The notes: generated from the sequence alone by a model not told the origin. Numbered from the stretch's first letter, positions 1-10,674 are shown. The stretch is 64,000 nucleotides of DNA from Roseicella frigidaeris (GCF_003258945.1 NZ_QLIX01000003.1:124001-188000); one strand, 5' to 3'. Translations and numbers: made by a program.

Positions 1-492
1 CGAGGAGGCGTTGAACCAGCCGGAGTTGCGCTGGCCCGGATGCCGGCGGAGATCCGCGACCAGGTCCTGGTAGCTGCCATAAGGGCTGGTGGCCGAGACC
101 ATGAGGCAGCCGGCCGAGAGGCCGATAGGACAGGCCAGCATGAAGTCGCGCGCGGCGTCATAGGGCGGCTGCTTCAGCAGGTGCGGATTGGCCGAGAGCG
201 TGGTGGTCGTCCCGAGGAGGACCGTGTGGCCATCGGCGGGCGCGTTGAGCACCGCGAGCGTGCCGACCACGCCGTTGCCGCCGGCCAGGTTCTCCACCAG
301 GAAGGGCTTGCCCGTCATGGCCTGCATCTGCCGCGCCATCAGGCGGGCGATGAAATCGGAGGAGCCCCCGGCGGCGAAGGGGGCGACGATGCGCACCTGC
401 TCGCGCGGGAAGGCCTGCTCCTGGGCCTCGGCCTGGCGGCCCAGCAGGCTGGCGGCGGCGATGCCCCCGCAGGCACGACGAGTGAGTTGCAT
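1..492 (-). CDS. TctC/Bug-family periplasmic solute-binding protein, N-terminal part
   Basis: The gene runs off the left edge; 164 residues are visible. It begins with a twin-arginine-like signal (TRRACGGIAAASLLG, residues 4-18) and an Ala-x-Ala type cleavage site near QAEAQ, followed by FPREQVRIVAPFAAGGSSD, VENLAGGNGVVGT and DGHTVLLGTTTT, which are characteristic of Bug (Bordetella uptake gene) receptors of tripartite tricarboxylate transporters. Such receptors bind small carboxylates in the periplasm. The partner membrane genes tctA/tctB are not in the window, and orphan Bug proteins are common in this lineage, so the ligand cannot be assigned. A TATACT hexamer (516-521, minus strand) lies upstream but no good -35 box was seen. 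Confidence 0.85.
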   Translation of the reverse strand, partial: MQLTRRACGGIAAASLLGRQAEAQEQAFPREQVRIVAPFAAGGSSDFIARLMARQMQAMTGKPFLVENLAGGNGVVGTLAVLNAPADGHTVLLGTTTTLSANPHLLKQPPYDAARDFMLACPIGLSAGCLMVSATSPYGSYQDLVADLRRHPGQRNSGWFNASS

Positions 493-683
493 CGGCTTAG
501 TTCCCCCCGGCGGCCAGTATACCGGATCCGGCGGGCAGCGCCTCCGGCCGCAGGCGGGGCCGGCAGTGCCCCCTGGGGCCACCGCCCGGTCGCGGGGGCG
601 CGATCGGTTCGCGCGCGGCGCCACGGGCCGGGGAAGCCCGCCAAACCAGGGGGCTCAACGCAGTCAGTGATTTGGGGAGAAAA

Positions 684-760
684 TGGCGCGCCCGAAGAGA
701 TTCGAACTCCTGACCCCCAGATTCGTAGTCTGGTGCTCTATCCAGCTGAGCTACGGGCGC
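684..760 (-). tRNA. tRNA-Arg (anticodon ACG)
   Basis: A 77-nt tRNA on the minus strand. Acceptor arm GCGCCCG at the 5' end (754-760) pairs with CGGGCGC (688-694); discriminator G at 687 and an encoded CCA at 684-686. The D-arm (AGCTCAGCTGGATAGAGC), the anticodon loop CTACGAA with anticodon ACG (read as ICG) and the T-arm GGTTCGAATC-like segment are all present. It decodes CGU/CGC/CGA arginine codons. Confidence 0.96.
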
Positions 761-786
761 GCATCCCGCCTTGCGGCGAGGCGGGC

Positions 787-815
787 GAGATAGCGGAGGC
801 AGCGCGGCGGCGCAA
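787..815 (-). promoter_or_regulatory. Sigma-70-type promoter for tRNA-Arg
   Basis: On the minus strand TTGCGC (810-815) and TATCTC (787-792) are separated by exactly 17 bp. The -10 box ends 26 bp before the tRNA 5' end. It lies just after the leuB stop codon, so the tRNA can be transcribed independently of the leu genes. Inferred from spacing and motif match only. Confidence 0.55.
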
Positions 816-838
816 CCCCCTCCCTCGCCCGAAATGCA

Positions 839-1954
839 TCAGGCGGCGAGCTTGTCGAGCTCGCGCAGCACGGCCTCGCCCATCACCGAGGTGCCGACCC
901 GGGCCATGCCGGGCTGCATGATGTCGGCGGTGCGGAGGCCGCCGGCGAGGACCTTCTCGATCGCCGTCTCGAGCAGCGCCGCATCCTCCTCGAGCCCGAA
1001 GCTCCAGCGCAGCAGCATGGCGAAGGAGAGCATCTGGGCGCAGGGATTGGCGATGCCCTTGCCGGCGATGTCGGGCGCCGAGCCGTGGATCGGCTCGTAG
1101 AGCGCGTGCCGCTTGCCCGTGGCGGGATCGACCGCGCCGAGGGTCGCCGAGGGCAGCATGCCGAGCGAGCCGGTCAGCGCCGCGGCGAGGTCGGAGAGCA
1201 CGTCGCCGAACAGGTTGTTGCCGAGGATGACGTCGAACTGCTTCGGCCGGCTGCAGAGCTGCATGGCGCAGTTGTCGGCATACATGTTCTCGAGCGCGAC
1301 ATCCGGGTACTCGGCCTTCTGCACCTCGCCGACCACGGCGCGCCAGAGCCGGCCGGACTGCATGACATTGGCCTTCTCGACGCTCGTCACCTTGCCGCGC
1401 CGCTTGCGCGCCAGGTCGAAGGCGACGCGGGCGACGCGGGCGATCTCGTCCTCATGGTACACGTCGGTGTCGAAGCCGCGGCGCTTGCCGTCGGGCAGCG
1501 TCTCGACGCCGCGCGGCTCGCCGAAATAGATGCCGCCCACCGTCTCGCGCACCACCATGATGTCGACGCCGCGGACGATGTCGGGCTTCAGCGAGGAGGC
1601 CTCGACCAGCGGGTCCATCACCAGCGCCGGGCGGAGGTTGGCGAAGAGGCCGAGATCCTTGCGCAGCCGCAGGATGCCGAGCTCGGGCCGCTGCTCGAAG
1701 GGCAGGCTGTCCCATTTCGGGCCGCCGACGCTGCCGAAGAGCACGGCGTCCGCCGCCTTCGCCTTCTCCACCGTCTCGTCCGGGCAGGGGGAGCCGACGG
1801 CATCGATGGCGCCGCCGCCGACCAGGCCTTCCTCGATCTCGAAGGAGAGGGCGCGGCGGCGGTCCATCCAGTCGATGACGCGGCGCACCTCGTGCATCAC
1901 CTCGGGCCCGATGCCGTCGCCCGGCAGCACCAGGAGCTTCTTGTTCGCAGCCAT
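839..1954 (-). CDS. leuB: 3-isopropylmalate dehydrogenase
   Basis: This 371-residue cytoplasmic enzyme oxidises and decarboxylates (2R,3S)-3-isopropylmalate with NAD+ to 2-oxoisocaproate, the third step of leucine synthesis. The N-terminal [13 protein letters not shown], the substrate-binding [13 protein letters not shown] (97-109), the ETVGGIYFG segment (137-145) and the metal/NAD region [11 protein letters not shown] (245-255) are typical of beta-decarboxylating dehydrogenases, and the length is normal for LeuB rather than isocitrate dehydrogenase. It follows leuD after 86 bp on the same strand, so it is probably the last gene of the leuCDB group. The start ATG has no close alternative. Confidence 0.97.
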   Translation of the reverse strand: MAANKKLLVLPGDGIGPEVMHEVRRVIDWMDRRRALSFEIEEGLVGGGAIDAVGSPCPDETVEKAKAADAVLFGSVGGPKWDSLPFEQRPELGILRLRKDLGLFANLRPALVMDPLVEASSLKPDIVRGVDIMVVRETVGGIYFGEPRGVETLPDGKRRGFDTDVYHEDEIARVARVAFDLARKRRGKVTSVEKANVMQSGRLWRAVVGEVQKAEYPDVALENMYADNCAMQLCSRPKQFDVILGNNLFGDVLSDLAAALTGSLGMLPSATLGAVDPATGKRHALYEPIHGSAPDIAGKGIANPCAQMLSFAMLLRWSFGLEEDAALLETAIEKVLAGGLRTADIMQPGMARVGTSVMGEAVLRELDKLAA

Positions 1955-2040
1955 GGTCGTCTCCGTCCTCGCCGCCCGGCGGGCGGCGCATGCTTCATCC
2001 GCCCGGGCCAGGCCGCGACGCCGCCGCGGCCGGGCTTGCG

Positions 2041-2685
2041 TCAGGCGCCGGGGGGCGTCGCCGGCGCCTCGGCCGGGGCGGCGAGCCAGGGCTGCGCCGC
2101 GGCGCGCTTCGCCTCGAAGGCGTCGATGGCGCCCGCCCGCTGCATGGTCTGGCCGATGTCGTCGAGGCCGTTCAGCAGCAGGTGGCGGCGCAGCGGGTCG
2201 ATCTTGAAGGGGATCTCCTCGCCGCTCGGCCGCACCACCACCTCGCGCTCGAGGTCCACGGTGATGCGGGCATTGCCGCCCATCCGCGCATCCTCCATGA
2301 GCTGCTCGCAGACCGCGCGCGGCAGCTTCACCGGCAGCACGCCGTTCTTGAAGCTGTTGTTGTGGAAGATGTCGGCGAAGTCCGGCGCGATGACGCAGCG
2401 GATGCCGAAATCCAGCAGCGCCCAGGGCGCATGCTCGCGCGAGGAGCCGCAGCCGAAATTCTCGAAGGCGATGAGGATCTCGGCCTTACGGTAGGGTTCC
2501 TGGTTGAGGACGAAATCCGGGTTCTCCGACCCGTCCTCCTTATAGCGGAAATTGGCGAAGAGGTTCTTGCCGAAGCCGGTGCGGCTGATGGATTTCAGGA
2601 AGCGCGCCGGGATGATCTGGTCGGTGTCGACATTCGCCTTGGGCAGCGGCGCGGCGATGCCGGTCAGGGTGGTGAAGGCCTGCAT
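2041..2685 (-). CDS. leuD: 3-isopropylmalate dehydratase small subunit
   Basis: A 214-residue small (swivel-domain) subunit of isopropylmalate isomerase, which pairs with LeuC to interconvert 2- and 3-isopropylmalate. The start [20 protein letters not shown] and the motifs [12 protein letters not shown] and [14 protein letters not shown] are diagnostic. The ATG (2683-2685) overlaps the leuC TGA by one base (TGATG), indicating translational coupling, as expected for equimolar subunits. The C-terminus carries an Ala/Pro-rich tail ([11 protein letters not shown]) that is probably disordered. Confidence 0.97.
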   Translation of the reverse strand: MQAFTTLTGIAAPLPKANVDTDQIIPARFLKSISRTGFGKNLFANFRYKEDGSENPDFVLNQEPYRKAEILIAFENFGCGSSREHAPWALLDFGIRCVIAPDFADIFHNNSFKNGVLPVKLPRAVCEQLMEDARMGGNARITVDLEREVVVRPSGEEIPFKIDPLRRHLLLNGLDDIGQTMQRAGAIDAFEAKRAAAQPWLAAPAEAPATPPGA

Positions 2686-4115
2686 CAGACGGTCCCCTTC
2701 GGCTGGAAGTCCCGCACATCGGCGAGATGCCCGGCGATCGCCGCCGCCGCCGCCATGGCGGGCGAGAGCAGGTGGGTGCGGCCGCCCGGGCCCTGGCGGC
2801 CCTCGAAATTGCGGTTGGAGGTGCTGGCGCAGCGCTGGCCGGGCGTCAGCTTGTCCGGGTTCATGCCGAGGCACATGGAGCAGCCGGCCTCGCGCCACTC
2901 GAAGCCCGCCTCGCGCAGGATGCGGTCGAGACCCTCCTCCTCCGCCTGCGCCTTCACCAGGCCGGAGCCGGGGACGACCATGGCCCGCACCCCGTCCGCC
3001 ACCCGGCGGCCGCGGGCGATGGCGGCGGCGGCGCGGATGTCCTCGATGCGGCTGTTGGTGCAGGAGCCGACGAAGACGACGTCCACCTTCAGGTCCTGCA
3101 GCCGCTGGCCGGGGGTGATGCCCATATACTGCATCTTGCGCCGCATCTGCTCGCGCCGCGCCTCGTCCTCGGCCGCTTCCGGGTCGGGCACCAGGCCGGT
3201 GATCGGCAGCACGTCCTCCGGGCTGGTGCCCCAGGTGACCTGCGGCGCGATGTCGCCGGCCTCGAGGCGCACCACCGTGTCGAACTGCGCGCCGGGGTCG
3301 CTCGGCAGGGTCCGCCAATAGGCGATCGCGCGCTCCAGCGCCTCGCCCTTCGGCGCCATGGGGCGGCTGCGGACATAGTCGAAGGTGGTCTCGTCCGGCG
3401 CCACCATGCCGGCGCGGGCGCCGCCCTCGATCGACATGTTGCAGACCGTCATCCGCCCCGCCATGTCGAGGGCGCGGATGGCGTCGCCGGCGAACTCGAT
3501 GACATGGCCGGTGCCGCCCGCCGTGCCGATGCGGCCGATGATCGCCAGCACGATGTCCTTGGCGGTGCAGCCGAGCGGCAGGGTGCCGTTCACCTCCACC
3601 TTCATGTTCTTCGCCGGCTTCTGCAGCAGCGTCTGGGTGGCGAGCACGTGCTCGACCTCCGAGGTGCCGATGCCGAAGGCGAGCGCGCCCATGGCGCCAT
3701 GCGTGCTGGTGTGGCTGTCGCCGCAGACGATGGTCATGCCGGGCAGCGAGCGGCCGAGCTCGGGCCCGATGACATGCACGATGCCCTGGCGCTGGTCGAG
3801 CAGCGGGATCAGCGGCATGCCGAACTCGGCGGCGTTGCGCTCCAGCGTCTCCACCTGCACCCGGCTCTCGGGATCGACGATGCCGGTGTAGCGGCTGGCA
3901 TCGGTGGCGATGTTGTGGTCGATGACGCCGAGCGTCGCCTCCGGCCGGCGCAGGCGGCGGCCGGCCTGGCGCAGGCCGTCGAAGGCCTGCGGCGTCGTCA
4001 CCTCATGCGTCAGGTGAAGGTCGATGTAGAGAAGCGCCGTGCCGTCCGGGAGGGTCTCCACCACATGGGCGTCCCAGATCTTGTCGAAGAGAGTGCGCGG
4101 CTTCTGCCCTGACAT
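2685..4115 (-). CDS. leuC: 3-isopropylmalate dehydratase large subunit
   Basis: The 476-residue [4Fe-4S] subunit of isopropylmalate isomerase (aconitase superfamily). Iron-sulfur ligands are visible as Cys352 in GSCTNSR and Cys412/Cys415 in [13 protein letters not shown]; the [20 protein letters not shown] segment (132-151) is also conserved. Start [19 protein letters not shown] is standard for the family. It lies 58 bp after rplS and is coupled to leuD. Together with leuB it supplies three of the leucine-pathway proteins; leuA is not in the window. Confidence 0.98.
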   Translation of the reverse strand: MSGQKPRTLFDKIWDAHVVETLPDGTALLYIDLHLTHEVTTPQAFDGLRQAGRRLRRPEATLGVIDHNIATDASRYTGIVDPESRVQVETLERNAAEFGMPLIPLLDQRQGIVHVIGPELGRSLPGMTIVCGDSHTSTHGAMGALAFGIGTSEVEHVLATQTLLQKPAKNMKVEVNGTLPLGCTAKDIVLAIIGRIGTAGGTGHVIEFAGDAIRALDMAGRMTVCNMSIEGGARAGMVAPDETTFDYVRSRPMAPKGEALERAIAYWRTLPSDPGAQFDTVVRLEAGDIAPQVTWGTSPEDVLPITGLVPDPEAAEDEARREQMRRKMQYMGITPGQRLQDLKVDVVFVGSCTNSRIEDIRAAAAIARGRRVADGVRAMVVPGSGLVKAQAEEEGLDRILREAGFEWREAGCSMCLGMNPDKLTPGQRCASTSNRNFEGRQGPGGRTHLLSPAMAAAAAIAGHLADVRDFQPKGTV

Positions 4116-4173
4116 GACGTGTTCCTGTCTGCGTTCCTGCGCCCCGCGCCGTGCCGCGCGAGGCGCCCTGCCC

Positions 4174-4587
4174 TTAGGCCTGCGACCCGGCCGGGGCGGC
4201 GGCCCCGGCCTTCGCGGCCTGGGTGGTGGTGGCCGCCCGCTCCTGGATGCGGGCGGACTTGCCGGTGCGGCCGCGCAGGTAATAGAGCTTCGCGCGCCGG
4301 ACCTTGCCGCGGCGGACCACGGCGATCTCCGCGATGGAGGGGGAGTAGAGCGGGAAGACGCGCTCCACGCCCTCGCCGTAGGAGAGCTTGCGGACGGTGA
4401 AGTTGCTGTTCACGCCCTTGTTGCTGCGGGCGATCACCACGCCCTCATAGGCCTGGGTGCGGGTGCGCTCGCCCTCGACCACCTTCACCATCACGCGGAC
4501 GGTGTCGCCCGGGCCGAATTCCGGCACCGCGCGGGCGGCGAGGAGGCGGGACGTCTGCTCCGCCTCGAATTGCTGCAGCAGGTTCAT
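4174..4587 (-). CDS. rplS: 50S ribosomal protein L19
   Basis: L19 lies at the 30S-50S interface. The start [11 protein letters not shown] at 4587 is chosen over longer in-frame extensions because an AAGGAAAGGA ribosome binding site precedes it and because it matches the L19 N-terminus. Conserved segments are [30 protein letters not shown] and [30 protein letters not shown]. At 137 residues it is slightly long, owing to an Ala/Gln-rich C-terminal tail. It follows trmD by 22 bp in the ffh-rpsP-rimM-trmD-rplS order. Confidence 0.98.
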   Translation of the reverse strand: MNLLQQFEAEQTSRLLAARAVPEFGPGDTVRVMVKVVEGERTRTQAYEGVVIARSNKGVNSNFTVRKLSYGEGVERVFPLYSPSIAEIAVVRRGKVRRAKLYYLRGRTGKSARIQERAATTTQAAKAGAAAPAGSQA

Positions 4588-4609
4588 GGTCTGGTCCTTT
4601 CCTTGATCT

Positions 4610-5452
4610 TTAGGCGGCGGCAGGTCGGCCGTCCATGGCCGCCGCCGCCGCGGCATCCTCGGCTTCCGTCACCTCTGCCTCAGCCCTGGGCGGAGGCGCG
4701 GCCCGGCCGGCGGCCCGCAGGTGGCGCGCCCAGAGATCGGGCCGCCGCTCGGCGGTGATCCGCTCCGCCGCCGCCTGGCGCCAGCGCGCCACCTCGGCAT
4801 GGTGGCCGGAGAGCAGGACGGGCGGCACCGGCCGGCCCTGCCACTCGGCCGGGCGGGTGTAGTGCGGGTATTCCAGCAGCGCCTCGCGCCCGCCGCCGGA
4901 GAAGCTCTCCTCCTCGGCGCTGCCGGCGCCGCCCATCACCCCGGGCAGCAGCCGGACGCAGGCATCGAGCAGCACCATCGCCGCCGGCTCGCCGCCCGAG
5001 AGCACGTAGTCGCCGATCGAGACCTCGCGCAGGCCGCGCGCCTCGATGACGCGCTGATCGACGCCCTCGAAGCGGCCGCAGAGCAGGATCACCCCCGGCC
5101 CGGCGGCCAGCTCGCGCACCAGCGCCTGGTCGAGCAGCCGGCCGCGCGGCGTGAGGTAGAGGGCGGGCCGCGGGATGGCGGCGGCCTCCGGCGCGCCCTC
5201 CGGCGCAGCCTCCCCTGGCGCCAGCGCGGCGGCGAGGGCGGCGTCCACCACATCGGGGCGCAGCACCATGCCGGCGCCGCCGCCGAAGGGCGTGTCGTCC
5301 ACGCTGCGGTGGCGGTCGGTGGCGAAGCCGCGGATGTCGAGGCTGTCGAGCGCCCAGCGCCCCTCGCGCAGCGCCCGCCCGGCGAGCGACTGGCCGAGCG
5401 GGCCGGGGAACATCTCCGGGAAGAGGGTGAGGATGGTGGCGCGCCAGCTCAT
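4610..5452 (-). CDS. trmD: tRNA (guanine-37-N1)-methyltransferase
   Basis: TrmD uses S-adenosylmethionine to methylate G37 next to the anticodon, which prevents +1 frameshifting. The 280-residue protein shows the SPOUT knot signatures [15 protein letters not shown] and [27 protein letters not shown] and the N-terminal [20 protein letters not shown]. Its ATG overlaps the rimM stop as ATGA (5449-5452), implying coupling. The C-terminal 30 residues are Ala/Glu-rich and longer than in most TrmD proteins. Confidence 0.97.
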   Translation of the reverse strand: MSWRATILTLFPEMFPGPLGQSLAGRALREGRWALDSLDIRGFATDRHRSVDDTPFGGGAGMVLRPDVVDAALAAALAPGEAAPEGAPEAAAIPRPALYLTPRGRLLDQALVRELAAGPGVILLCGRFEGVDQRVIEARGLREVSIGDYVLSGGEPAAMVLLDACVRLLPGVMGGAGSAEEESFSGGGREALLEYPHYTRPAEWQGRPVPPVLLSGHHAEVARWRQAAAERITAERRPDLWARHLRAAGRAAPPPRAEAEVTEAEDAAAAAAMDGRPAAA

Positions 5453-6003
5453 GCCGCCGCCTCCCCATCGCCGCCGTCGTCATCGCTGCCGCCGGGCGGC
5501 ACGGTCACCTCCTCGGGCGGCGCGACGACCAGCCGGCCGCCGGCGATGTCGACCACCGGCACCGCGGCGCGGGTGAAGGGGACCAGGCGCTCGTCCCCCG
5601 CCTCCCCCTCCAGCACCAGGAAGGCGCCGGCGCCATGCTCCTCGACCGCGCGGACGCGGCCGAGCCCCAGGCCCGCCGCCGTCTCGGCCCGCAGCCCGAT
5701 CAGGTCGACGAGGTAGTATTCCTCCGCCGCCGGCGCCGGCAGGGCCTCGCGCGCGACATAGAGGCGGGTGCCGGTCAGCCGCGCCGCGGCGTCGCGGTCG
5801 GCGACGCCCTCGATGCGGGCGAGGCCCTCGGCGAGCAGGGTGAGCGCGAAGCGGCGCCCGCCCGTCTCGTCGGTGAGCGGGCCATAGGCGGCGATGGCGG
5901 CGGGATCGGCGGTGAAGCTGCGCAGCTTCACCAGGCCGCGCACGCCATGCGGCCTGCCGATCTCCCCGACCAGGATGCGCGCCTCTTGGCCCACCGGATT
6001 CAC
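5449..6003 (-). CDS. rimM: Ribosome maturation factor RimM
   Basis: RimM binds S19 and assists maturation of the 30S head. The 184-residue protein has the N-terminal [19 protein letters not shown] motif, the beta-barrel segment, and the PRC-barrel [15 protein letters not shown] plus [21 protein letters not shown]. The first in-frame start is a GTG at 6001-6003 with GAGGA upstream; a second GTG four codons later is possible. The Asp/Gly-rich C-terminus ([14 protein letters not shown]) is probably disordered. Coupled to trmD by ATGA. Confidence 0.96.
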   Translation of the reverse strand: MNPVGQEARILVGEIGRPHGVRGLVKLRSFTADPAAIAAYGPLTDETGGRRFALTLLAEGLARIEGVADRDAAARLTGTRLYVAREALPAPAAEEYYLVDLIGLRAETAAGLGLGRVRAVEEHGAGAFLVLEGEAGDERLVPFTRAAVPVVDIAGGRLVVAPPEEVTVPPGGSDDDGGDGEAAA

Positions 6004-6049
6004 CGCTCCGTTCCTCGATGCCGTCCCGCCCCGCGGCGGGACGCCAGGG

Positions 6050-6388
6050 TCAGCCCGCCGCGGCGGCGGCCGCGGCGCGCTCCTGCGCCTTCTTCTTCGG
6101 CGCCGACTTCTTCGGCTGCTCCGGGAATTCCGGCATCGGCGCCAGCCCGGCCTTGCCGAGGAACTTCGCCACGCGGTCGGTGGCGATGGCGCCCTGGCCG
6201 ATCCAGTGGCTCACCCGCTCGTCCTGCAGGCGCACGCGCTCGGCATGGTCGGAGGGGAGCATCGGGTTGTAGCTGCCGATCTTCTCGATGAAGCGGCCGT
6301 CGCGCGGGCTGCGGCTGTCGGCCACCACGATGTGGTAGTAGGGGCGCTTCTTGGCGCCGGCGCGCGCGAGGCGGATCTTCAGGCCCAT
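6050..6388 (-). CDS. rpsP: 30S ribosomal protein S16
   Basis: The 112-residue protein begins [26 protein letters not shown], the S16 signature, followed by [14 protein letters not shown]. The C-terminal Ala/Lys tail ([21 protein letters not shown]) is typical of alphaproteobacterial S16. It lies 26 bp after ffh and 46 bp before rimM, on the same transcript. Confidence 0.98.
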   Translation of the reverse strand: MGLKIRLARAGAKKRPYYHIVVADSRSPRDGRFIEKIGSYNPMLPSDHAERVRLQDERVSHWIGQGAIATDRVAKFLGKAGLAPMPEFPEQPKKSAPKKKAQERAAAAAAAG

Positions 6389-6414
6389 GGTCTCAGCTTG
6401 CTCCTGGTCTTGAT

Positions 6415-7812
6415 CTAGAAAGGCTTCCGGCCGCCGGGGAGCTGCATCCCCTTGGGCATGAGCGCGCCGAGGCCGCCGCGCATCAGCCCTTTCTGGCCGA
6501 GCTTGTTCATCCGCTTCATCATCGCGGACATGTCGTCGAAATTCTTCAGCAGCTTGTTCACCTCCTGCACGGAGGTGCCGCTGCCGGCGGCGATGCGCTT
6601 CTTGCGGCTGGCCTTGATGAGGTCGGGCTTGCGCCGCTCCTGCGGGGTCATCGAGCCGATGATCGCCGCCTGCCGCTTCAGCATGGTGTTGTCGAGGTTG
6701 GCGCCCTCGATCTGCTGCTTCATCTTGCCGATGCCGGGCAGCATGCCGAGGATGCCCGAGAGCGAGCCCATCTTGCCGATCTGCTTCAGCTGGCTGGCAT
6801 AGTCCTCGAGGCTGAACTGCCCCTTCTGCATCCGCGCCGCCAGCTTCTCGGCCTCGTCGCGGTCGATGGTCTCGGCGGCGCGCTCGACGAGGGAGACGAT
6901 GTCGCCCATGCCGAGGATGCGGCCGGCGATGCGGTCGGGGTGGAAATCCTCGAGCGCGTCGAGCTTCTCGCCGGCGCCGAGCAGCTTGATCGGGGCGCCG
7001 GTGACGGCGCGCATGGAGAGCGCGGCGCCGCCGCGGGCATCGCCGTCGATCCGGGTCATGACGATGCCGGTGACGCCGACCTTGTCCTGGAAGGCGCGGG
7101 CGGTGTTCACCGCGTCCTGGCCGGTCATGGCATCGACGACGAGCAGCGTCTCGTGCGGCCGGGCGAAGGCCTTCACCTCGGCGACCTCGGCCATCAGCGC
7201 CTCGTCGATGGCGAGCCGCCCGGCGGTGTCGAGCACCACCACGTCGAACAGCTCGCGCCGGCCGAGATCCATCGCCCGCGCCGCGATCTCGAGCGGCGTC
7301 TGGCCGGCGACGATCGGCAGGGAGGCGACGCCCACCTGCTTCGCCAGCGTCTCGAGCTGGAGCTGCGCCGCCGGGCGGTGCACGTCGAGCGAGGCGAGCA
7401 GCACCTTCTTCTTGTCGCGGTTCTTCAGCCGCAGCGCGATCTTGCCCGAGGTGGTGGTCTTGCCCGAGCCCTGCAGGCCGACCATCAGCAGCGGCACCGG
7501 GGCCGGGGCGTTGAGGTCGAGGCCGCGGGCGCCGGTATCCGCCTCGCCGCCGCCCAGGGCCTCCACCAGGGCGTCGTGGACGATCTTGATCACCTGCTGC
7601 GCCGGGGAGACGCTCTTCAGCACCTCCTGGCCGACGGCGCGCTCGCGCACCTTCGTGGTCAGGTCCTTGACCACCGGCAGGGCGACATCGGCCTCCAGCA
7701 GCGCCACGCGGACCTCGCGCAGCGCCTCCTGCACATCGGCCTCCGAGAGCGCGCCACGGCGGCGCAGCCGGTCGAAGACGCCGTTCAGCCTGCCGGACAG
7801 GGCCTCGAACAT
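6415..7812 (-). CDS. ffh: Signal recognition particle protein Ffh (SRP54)
   Basis: Ffh is the GTPase that, with 4.5S RNA, delivers nascent membrane proteins to FtsY and SecYEG. Domains of the 465-residue protein: N domain (1-90), G domain with P-loop [15 protein letters not shown] near residue 115, [24 protein letters not shown], and the Met-rich M domain (about 300-430; [38 protein letters not shown]). It is the first gene of the ffh-rpsP-rimM-trmD-rplS run and has its own promoter at 7948-7976. The 4.5S RNA gene was not found here. Confidence 0.98.
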   Translation of the reverse strand: MFEALSGRLNGVFDRLRRRGALSEADVQEALREVRVALLEADVALPVVKDLTTKVRERAVGQEVLKSVSPAQQVIKIVHDALVEALGGGEADTGARGLDLNAPAPVPLLMVGLQGSGKTTTSGKIALRLKNRDKKKVLLASLDVHRPAAQLQLETLAKQVGVASLPIVAGQTPLEIAARAMDLGRRELFDVVVLDTAGRLAIDEALMAEVAEVKAFARPHETLLVVDAMTGQDAVNTARAFQDKVGVTGIVMTRIDGDARGGAALSMRAVTGAPIKLLGAGEKLDALEDFHPDRIAGRILGMGDIVSLVERAAETIDRDEAEKLAARMQKGQFSLEDYASQLKQIGKMGSLSGILGMLPGIGKMKQQIEGANLDNTMLKRQAAIIGSMTPQERRKPDLIKASRKKRIAAGSGTSVQEVNKLLKNFDDMSAMMKRMNKLGQKGLMRGGLGALMPKGMQLPGGRKPF

Positions 7813-7947
7813 GCCGCCTGCCTATGCCCCTCGCCTGCGGGGCCGGGAGGGCCCCAAATGGAAATGCGCCGCTGCGCGAGCCTTCGCGGAGCGGCGGAGC
7901 CCCCTGCCGGGCAGGGGACCTCGATCGGGAAGATCCCGGGAGCGGGG

Positions 7948-7976
7948 CTGCTACGCCCCGGTGGGCCCGGCGTCAA
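7948..7976 (-). promoter_or_regulatory. Promoter of the ffh-rpsP-rimM-trmD-rplS operon
   Basis: On the minus strand TTGACG (7971-7976) and TAGCAG (7948-7953) are 17 bp apart, about 135 bp upstream of the ffh ATG. The -35 box is identical to those proposed here for thrS, dapD, rpmH and tRNA-Leu. Not experimentally supported. Confidence 0.5.
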
Positions 7977-8012
7977 GGGAAACCGGGCCGGCGGGTGGGG
8001 CGAAGGCGCCAA

Positions 8013-8030
8013 GGGCCCCGCAAGGGGCCC
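8013..8030 (-). terminator. Hairpin after infC, possible terminator
   Basis: A perfect 7-bp stem GGGCCCC/GGGGCCC with loop GCAA lies 58 bp beyond the infC stop and before the ffh promoter. No U-run follows, so it would be a weak or Rho-assisted terminator. A second hairpin, CCCCTGC/GCAGGGG, lies at 7901-7917. Confidence 0.35.
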
Positions 8031-8087
8031 ACGGCCCGCGCCGGCATCCATGGAGGCCGATGCGGTCCCGCACCGGCGGCGTCACCC

Positions 8088-8627
8088 TTACTTGGGTGCC
8101 AGCACCATGATCATCTGCCGGTTCTCGAGCCGCGGCATCTGCTCGACCTTGATGGTCTCGCCGAGGTCCACCCGGATGCGCTCGAGCACCTTGATGCCGA
8201 GATCCTGGTGTGCCATCTCGCGGCCGCGGAAGCGGAGCGTGACCTTCACCTTGTCGCCCTCGCCGATGAAGCTCTTCATCTGGCGCATCTTCACGTCGTA
8301 GTCGTGGTCGTCGATGTTCGGACGGACCTTGACTTCCTTGATCTCGACGACCTTCTGCTTCTTGCGGGCCTCGTTGGCCTTCTTCTGCTGCTCGTACTTG
8401 AACTTGCCGTAGTCGGTGATCTTGCAGACGGGCGGCACGGCGTTCGGGCTGATCTCGAGCAGGTCGAGCCCCGCATCATAGGCCCGCATCAGCGCGTCGC
8501 GCGCCGACATCACGCCGATCATCTCGCCTTCCTGGTCGATCAGCCGCACCTGCGGGACGCGGATGTCCTCGTTCACCCGCGGGCCGTCACGGGTCGGCGG
8601 CTGATTCGAAATGGGTCCTCTTGCTAT
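8088..8627 (-). CDS. infC: Translation initiation factor IF-3
   Basis: IF-3 binds the 30S subunit, prevents premature 50S joining and discriminates against non-AUG start codons. The core matches the family: [60 protein letters not shown] and [16 protein letters not shown]. No ATG, GTG or TTG exists between the upstream in-frame stop (8667-8669) and a GTG at 8574-8576, and starting at that GTG would remove the conserved [13 protein letters not shown] lead and has no Shine-Dalgarno. I therefore place the start at ATA (8625-8627, [19 protein letters not shown]), with GGAG six bases upstream; ATT (8610-8612) is the alternative. It lies 53 bp after thrS, a common thrS-infC pairing. Confidence 0.93.
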   Translation of the reverse strand: MARGPISNQPPTRDGPRVNEDIRVPQVRLIDQEGEMIGVMSARDALMRAYDAGLDLLEISPNAVPPVCKITDYGKFKYEQQKKANEARKKQKVVEIKEVKVRPNIDDHDYDVKMRQMKSFIGEGDKVKVTLRFRGREMAHQDLGIKVLERIRVDLGETIKVEQMPRLENRQMIMVLAPK

Positions 8628-8680
8628 GGTCCTCTCCTGTCGCTGTGGAAACGGCTCAGCCGCCTGTTATGGGGCTTGAC

Positions 8681-10636
8681 TTAGCCCGCTGCAACCACCC
8701 CCTCGGGCACCCGGTCGGGCGGAGTCGCCTCGCGCGCCAGGCTGGCCACCGCCTCGGCCAGCGGCAGGCTGGCCTGCTCGCGGCCCGGCAAGCGGCGCAG
8801 CACCAGGGCGCGCTCCTCCGCCTCCCGCCGTCCGACCACGGCGAGCACCGGCACGCGCTGCTCGATATGGTCCACCACCTTGCGGTTGATCTTCTCGTTG
8901 CGCAGATCCAGGTCGACCCGCAGCCCCGCCGCCTTGAGCGCCGCCGCCGCCTCGCGCGCGAAGGGCGCCGCCTCGTCCACGATGGAGGCCACCACCACCT
9001 GCACCGGCGCCAGCCAGAGCGGGAAGCGGCCGGCATGCTGCTCGATCAGGATGCCGATGAAGCGCTCGAAGCTGCCGAGGATGGCGCGGTGCAGCATGAC
9101 CGGGCGCCGGCGCGTCCCGTCCTCGGCCACGTATTCGGCGCCGAGGCGCTCGGGCAGGATGTAGTCCACCTGCAGCGTGCCGCACTGCCAGTCGCGGCCG
9201 ATGGCGTCGCGCAGGACGAATTCCAGCTTCGGCCCGTAGAAGGCCCCCTCCCCGGGGTTGAGGTCGAAGGCGATGCCGGCCTGCCGGCAGGCCTCGCGCA
9301 GCCCGGTCTCGGCCCGCTCCCATTGCGCGTCCGTCCCGGCGCGGTTCGCCGGCCGGTCGGAGAATTTCACCCGGAAATCCTCGAAGCCGAGGTCGCGGTA
9401 GATGCCGGAGAGCAGCTCGACGAAGCGGACCGTCTCGGCCGGGATCTGCTCCTCGGTGCAGAAGATGTGGGCGTCGTCCTGGGTGAAGGCGCGCACCCGC
9501 ATGATGCCGTGCAGCGCGCCCGAGGGCTCGTAGCGGTGGCAGGCGCCGAACTCCGCCATGCGCAGCGGCAGCTCGCGGTAGCTGCGCAGGCCCTGGTTGA
9601 AGATCTGCACATGGCAGGGGCAGTTCATCGGCTTCAGCGCCAGCACGCGGTCCTTCTCGGACTCGTCCTCGACCGTCGCGATGAACATGTTCTCGCGGAA
9701 CTTCTCCCAGTGGCCCGAGGCCACCCAGAGCTTGCGGTCGACGAGCTGCGGCGTCCGCACCTCGCGGTACTCGGCCGCGTCCAGCCGGCGGCGCATGTAG
9801 TCCTCCAGCACCCGGTAGAGCGTCCAGCCCTTGGGGTGCCAGAAGACGGAGCCGACCGCCTCCTCCTGGAGATGGAACAGGTCCATCTCCTTGCCGATCC
9901 GGCGGTGGTCGCGCTTCTCCGCCTCCTCGATCTGGTGGAGATGGGCGTCCAGCTCCTTCTGGTCGCGCCAGGCGGTGCCGTAGATGCGGCTCAGCATGGC
10001 GTTGCGGTGGTCGCCCCGCCAATAGGCGCCGGCCACCTTCGTCAGCTTGAAGGCGGTGCCGACATCGCCGGTGCCGCGCATATGCGGGCCGCGGCAGAGA
10101 TCGATCCAGTCGCCCTGCGAATAGAGGCTGATCTCCTCGCCCTGCGGCAGGTCCTGGATGAGCTGCGCCTTGTACTTCTCGCCCTTCGCCTCGAAGAAGG
10201 CGATCGCCTCCTCGCGCGGCATGACGCTGCGCACGAACGGCGCGTTGCGCGCCACGATCTCGCGCATCTTCGCCTCGATCGCCGCGAAATCCTCGGGCGT
10301 GAAGGGCTCGTTGCGGGCGAAGTCGTAATAGAAGCCGTTCTCGATCGCCGGGCCGATCGTCACCTGCGTGCCCGGGTAGAGCGCCTGCACCGCCTCGGCC
10401 AGCACATGCGCGGCGTCGTGGCGGATCATCTCCAGCGCCTCGGGATCCTTGCGCGTGATGAAGCGCACCGCGGCATCCCGCTCGACCGTCCGGGCGAGGT
10501 CGCGCGTCACGCCGTCCACCTGCATGGCAAGCGCCGCCTTGGCGAGGCCCGGGCCGATCGCCTGCGCGATCTCGGTGCCCGTCACCGGCGCATCGAAGCG
10601 GCGCACGGACCCATCGGGCAGGGTGATCGCAGGCAT
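8681..10636 (-). CDS. thrS: Threonine--tRNA ligase
   Basis: A 651-residue class II synthetase charging tRNA-Thr. An N-terminal TGS domain (1-60, [15 protein letters not shown]) is followed by the editing domain with HDAAH (73-77), the catalytic domain with the zinc ligand in [15 protein letters not shown] (Cys near 338), motif 2 [30 protein letters not shown], and the anticodon-binding domain ([25 protein letters not shown]). The start at 10636 fits the TGS domain; an ATG at 10654 (METPRP) is an alternative, and neither has an ideally spaced ribosome binding site. Upstream gene of the thrS-infC pair. Confidence 0.97.
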   Translation of the reverse strand: MPAITLPDGSVRRFDAPVTGTEIAQAIGPGLAKAALAMQVDGVTRDLARTVERDAAVRFITRKDPEALEMIRHDAAHVLAEAVQALYPGTQVTIGPAIENGFYYDFARNEPFTPEDFAAIEAKMREIVARNAPFVRSVMPREEAIAFFEAKGEKYKAQLIQDLPQGEEISLYSQGDWIDLCRGPHMRGTGDVGTAFKLTKVAGAYWRGDHRNAMLSRIYGTAWRDQKELDAHLHQIEEAEKRDHRRIGKEMDLFHLQEEAVGSVFWHPKGWTLYRVLEDYMRRRLDAAEYREVRTPQLVDRKLWVASGHWEKFRENMFIATVEDESEKDRVLALKPMNCPCHVQIFNQGLRSYRELPLRMAEFGACHRYEPSGALHGIMRVRAFTQDDAHIFCTEEQIPAETVRFVELLSGIYRDLGFEDFRVKFSDRPANRAGTDAQWERAETGLREACRQAGIAFDLNPGEGAFYGPKLEFVLRDAIGRDWQCGTLQVDYILPERLGAEYVAEDGTRRRPVMLHRAILGSFERFIGILIEQHAGRFPLWLAPVQVVVASIVDEAAPFAREAAAALKAAGLRVDLDLRNEKINRKVVDHIEQRVPVLAVVGRREAEERALVLRRLPGREQASLPLAEAVASLAREATPPDRVPEGVVAAG

Positions 10637-10674
10637 CGGCCGGGGTGTCTCCATGGGGATCTGGAAGGGCGCGG

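Noticed and set aside
684-760. tRNA-Arg as a phage or island attachment site
   Set aside because: No integrase, no direct repeat of the tRNA 3' end nearby, and flanking genes are core genes.
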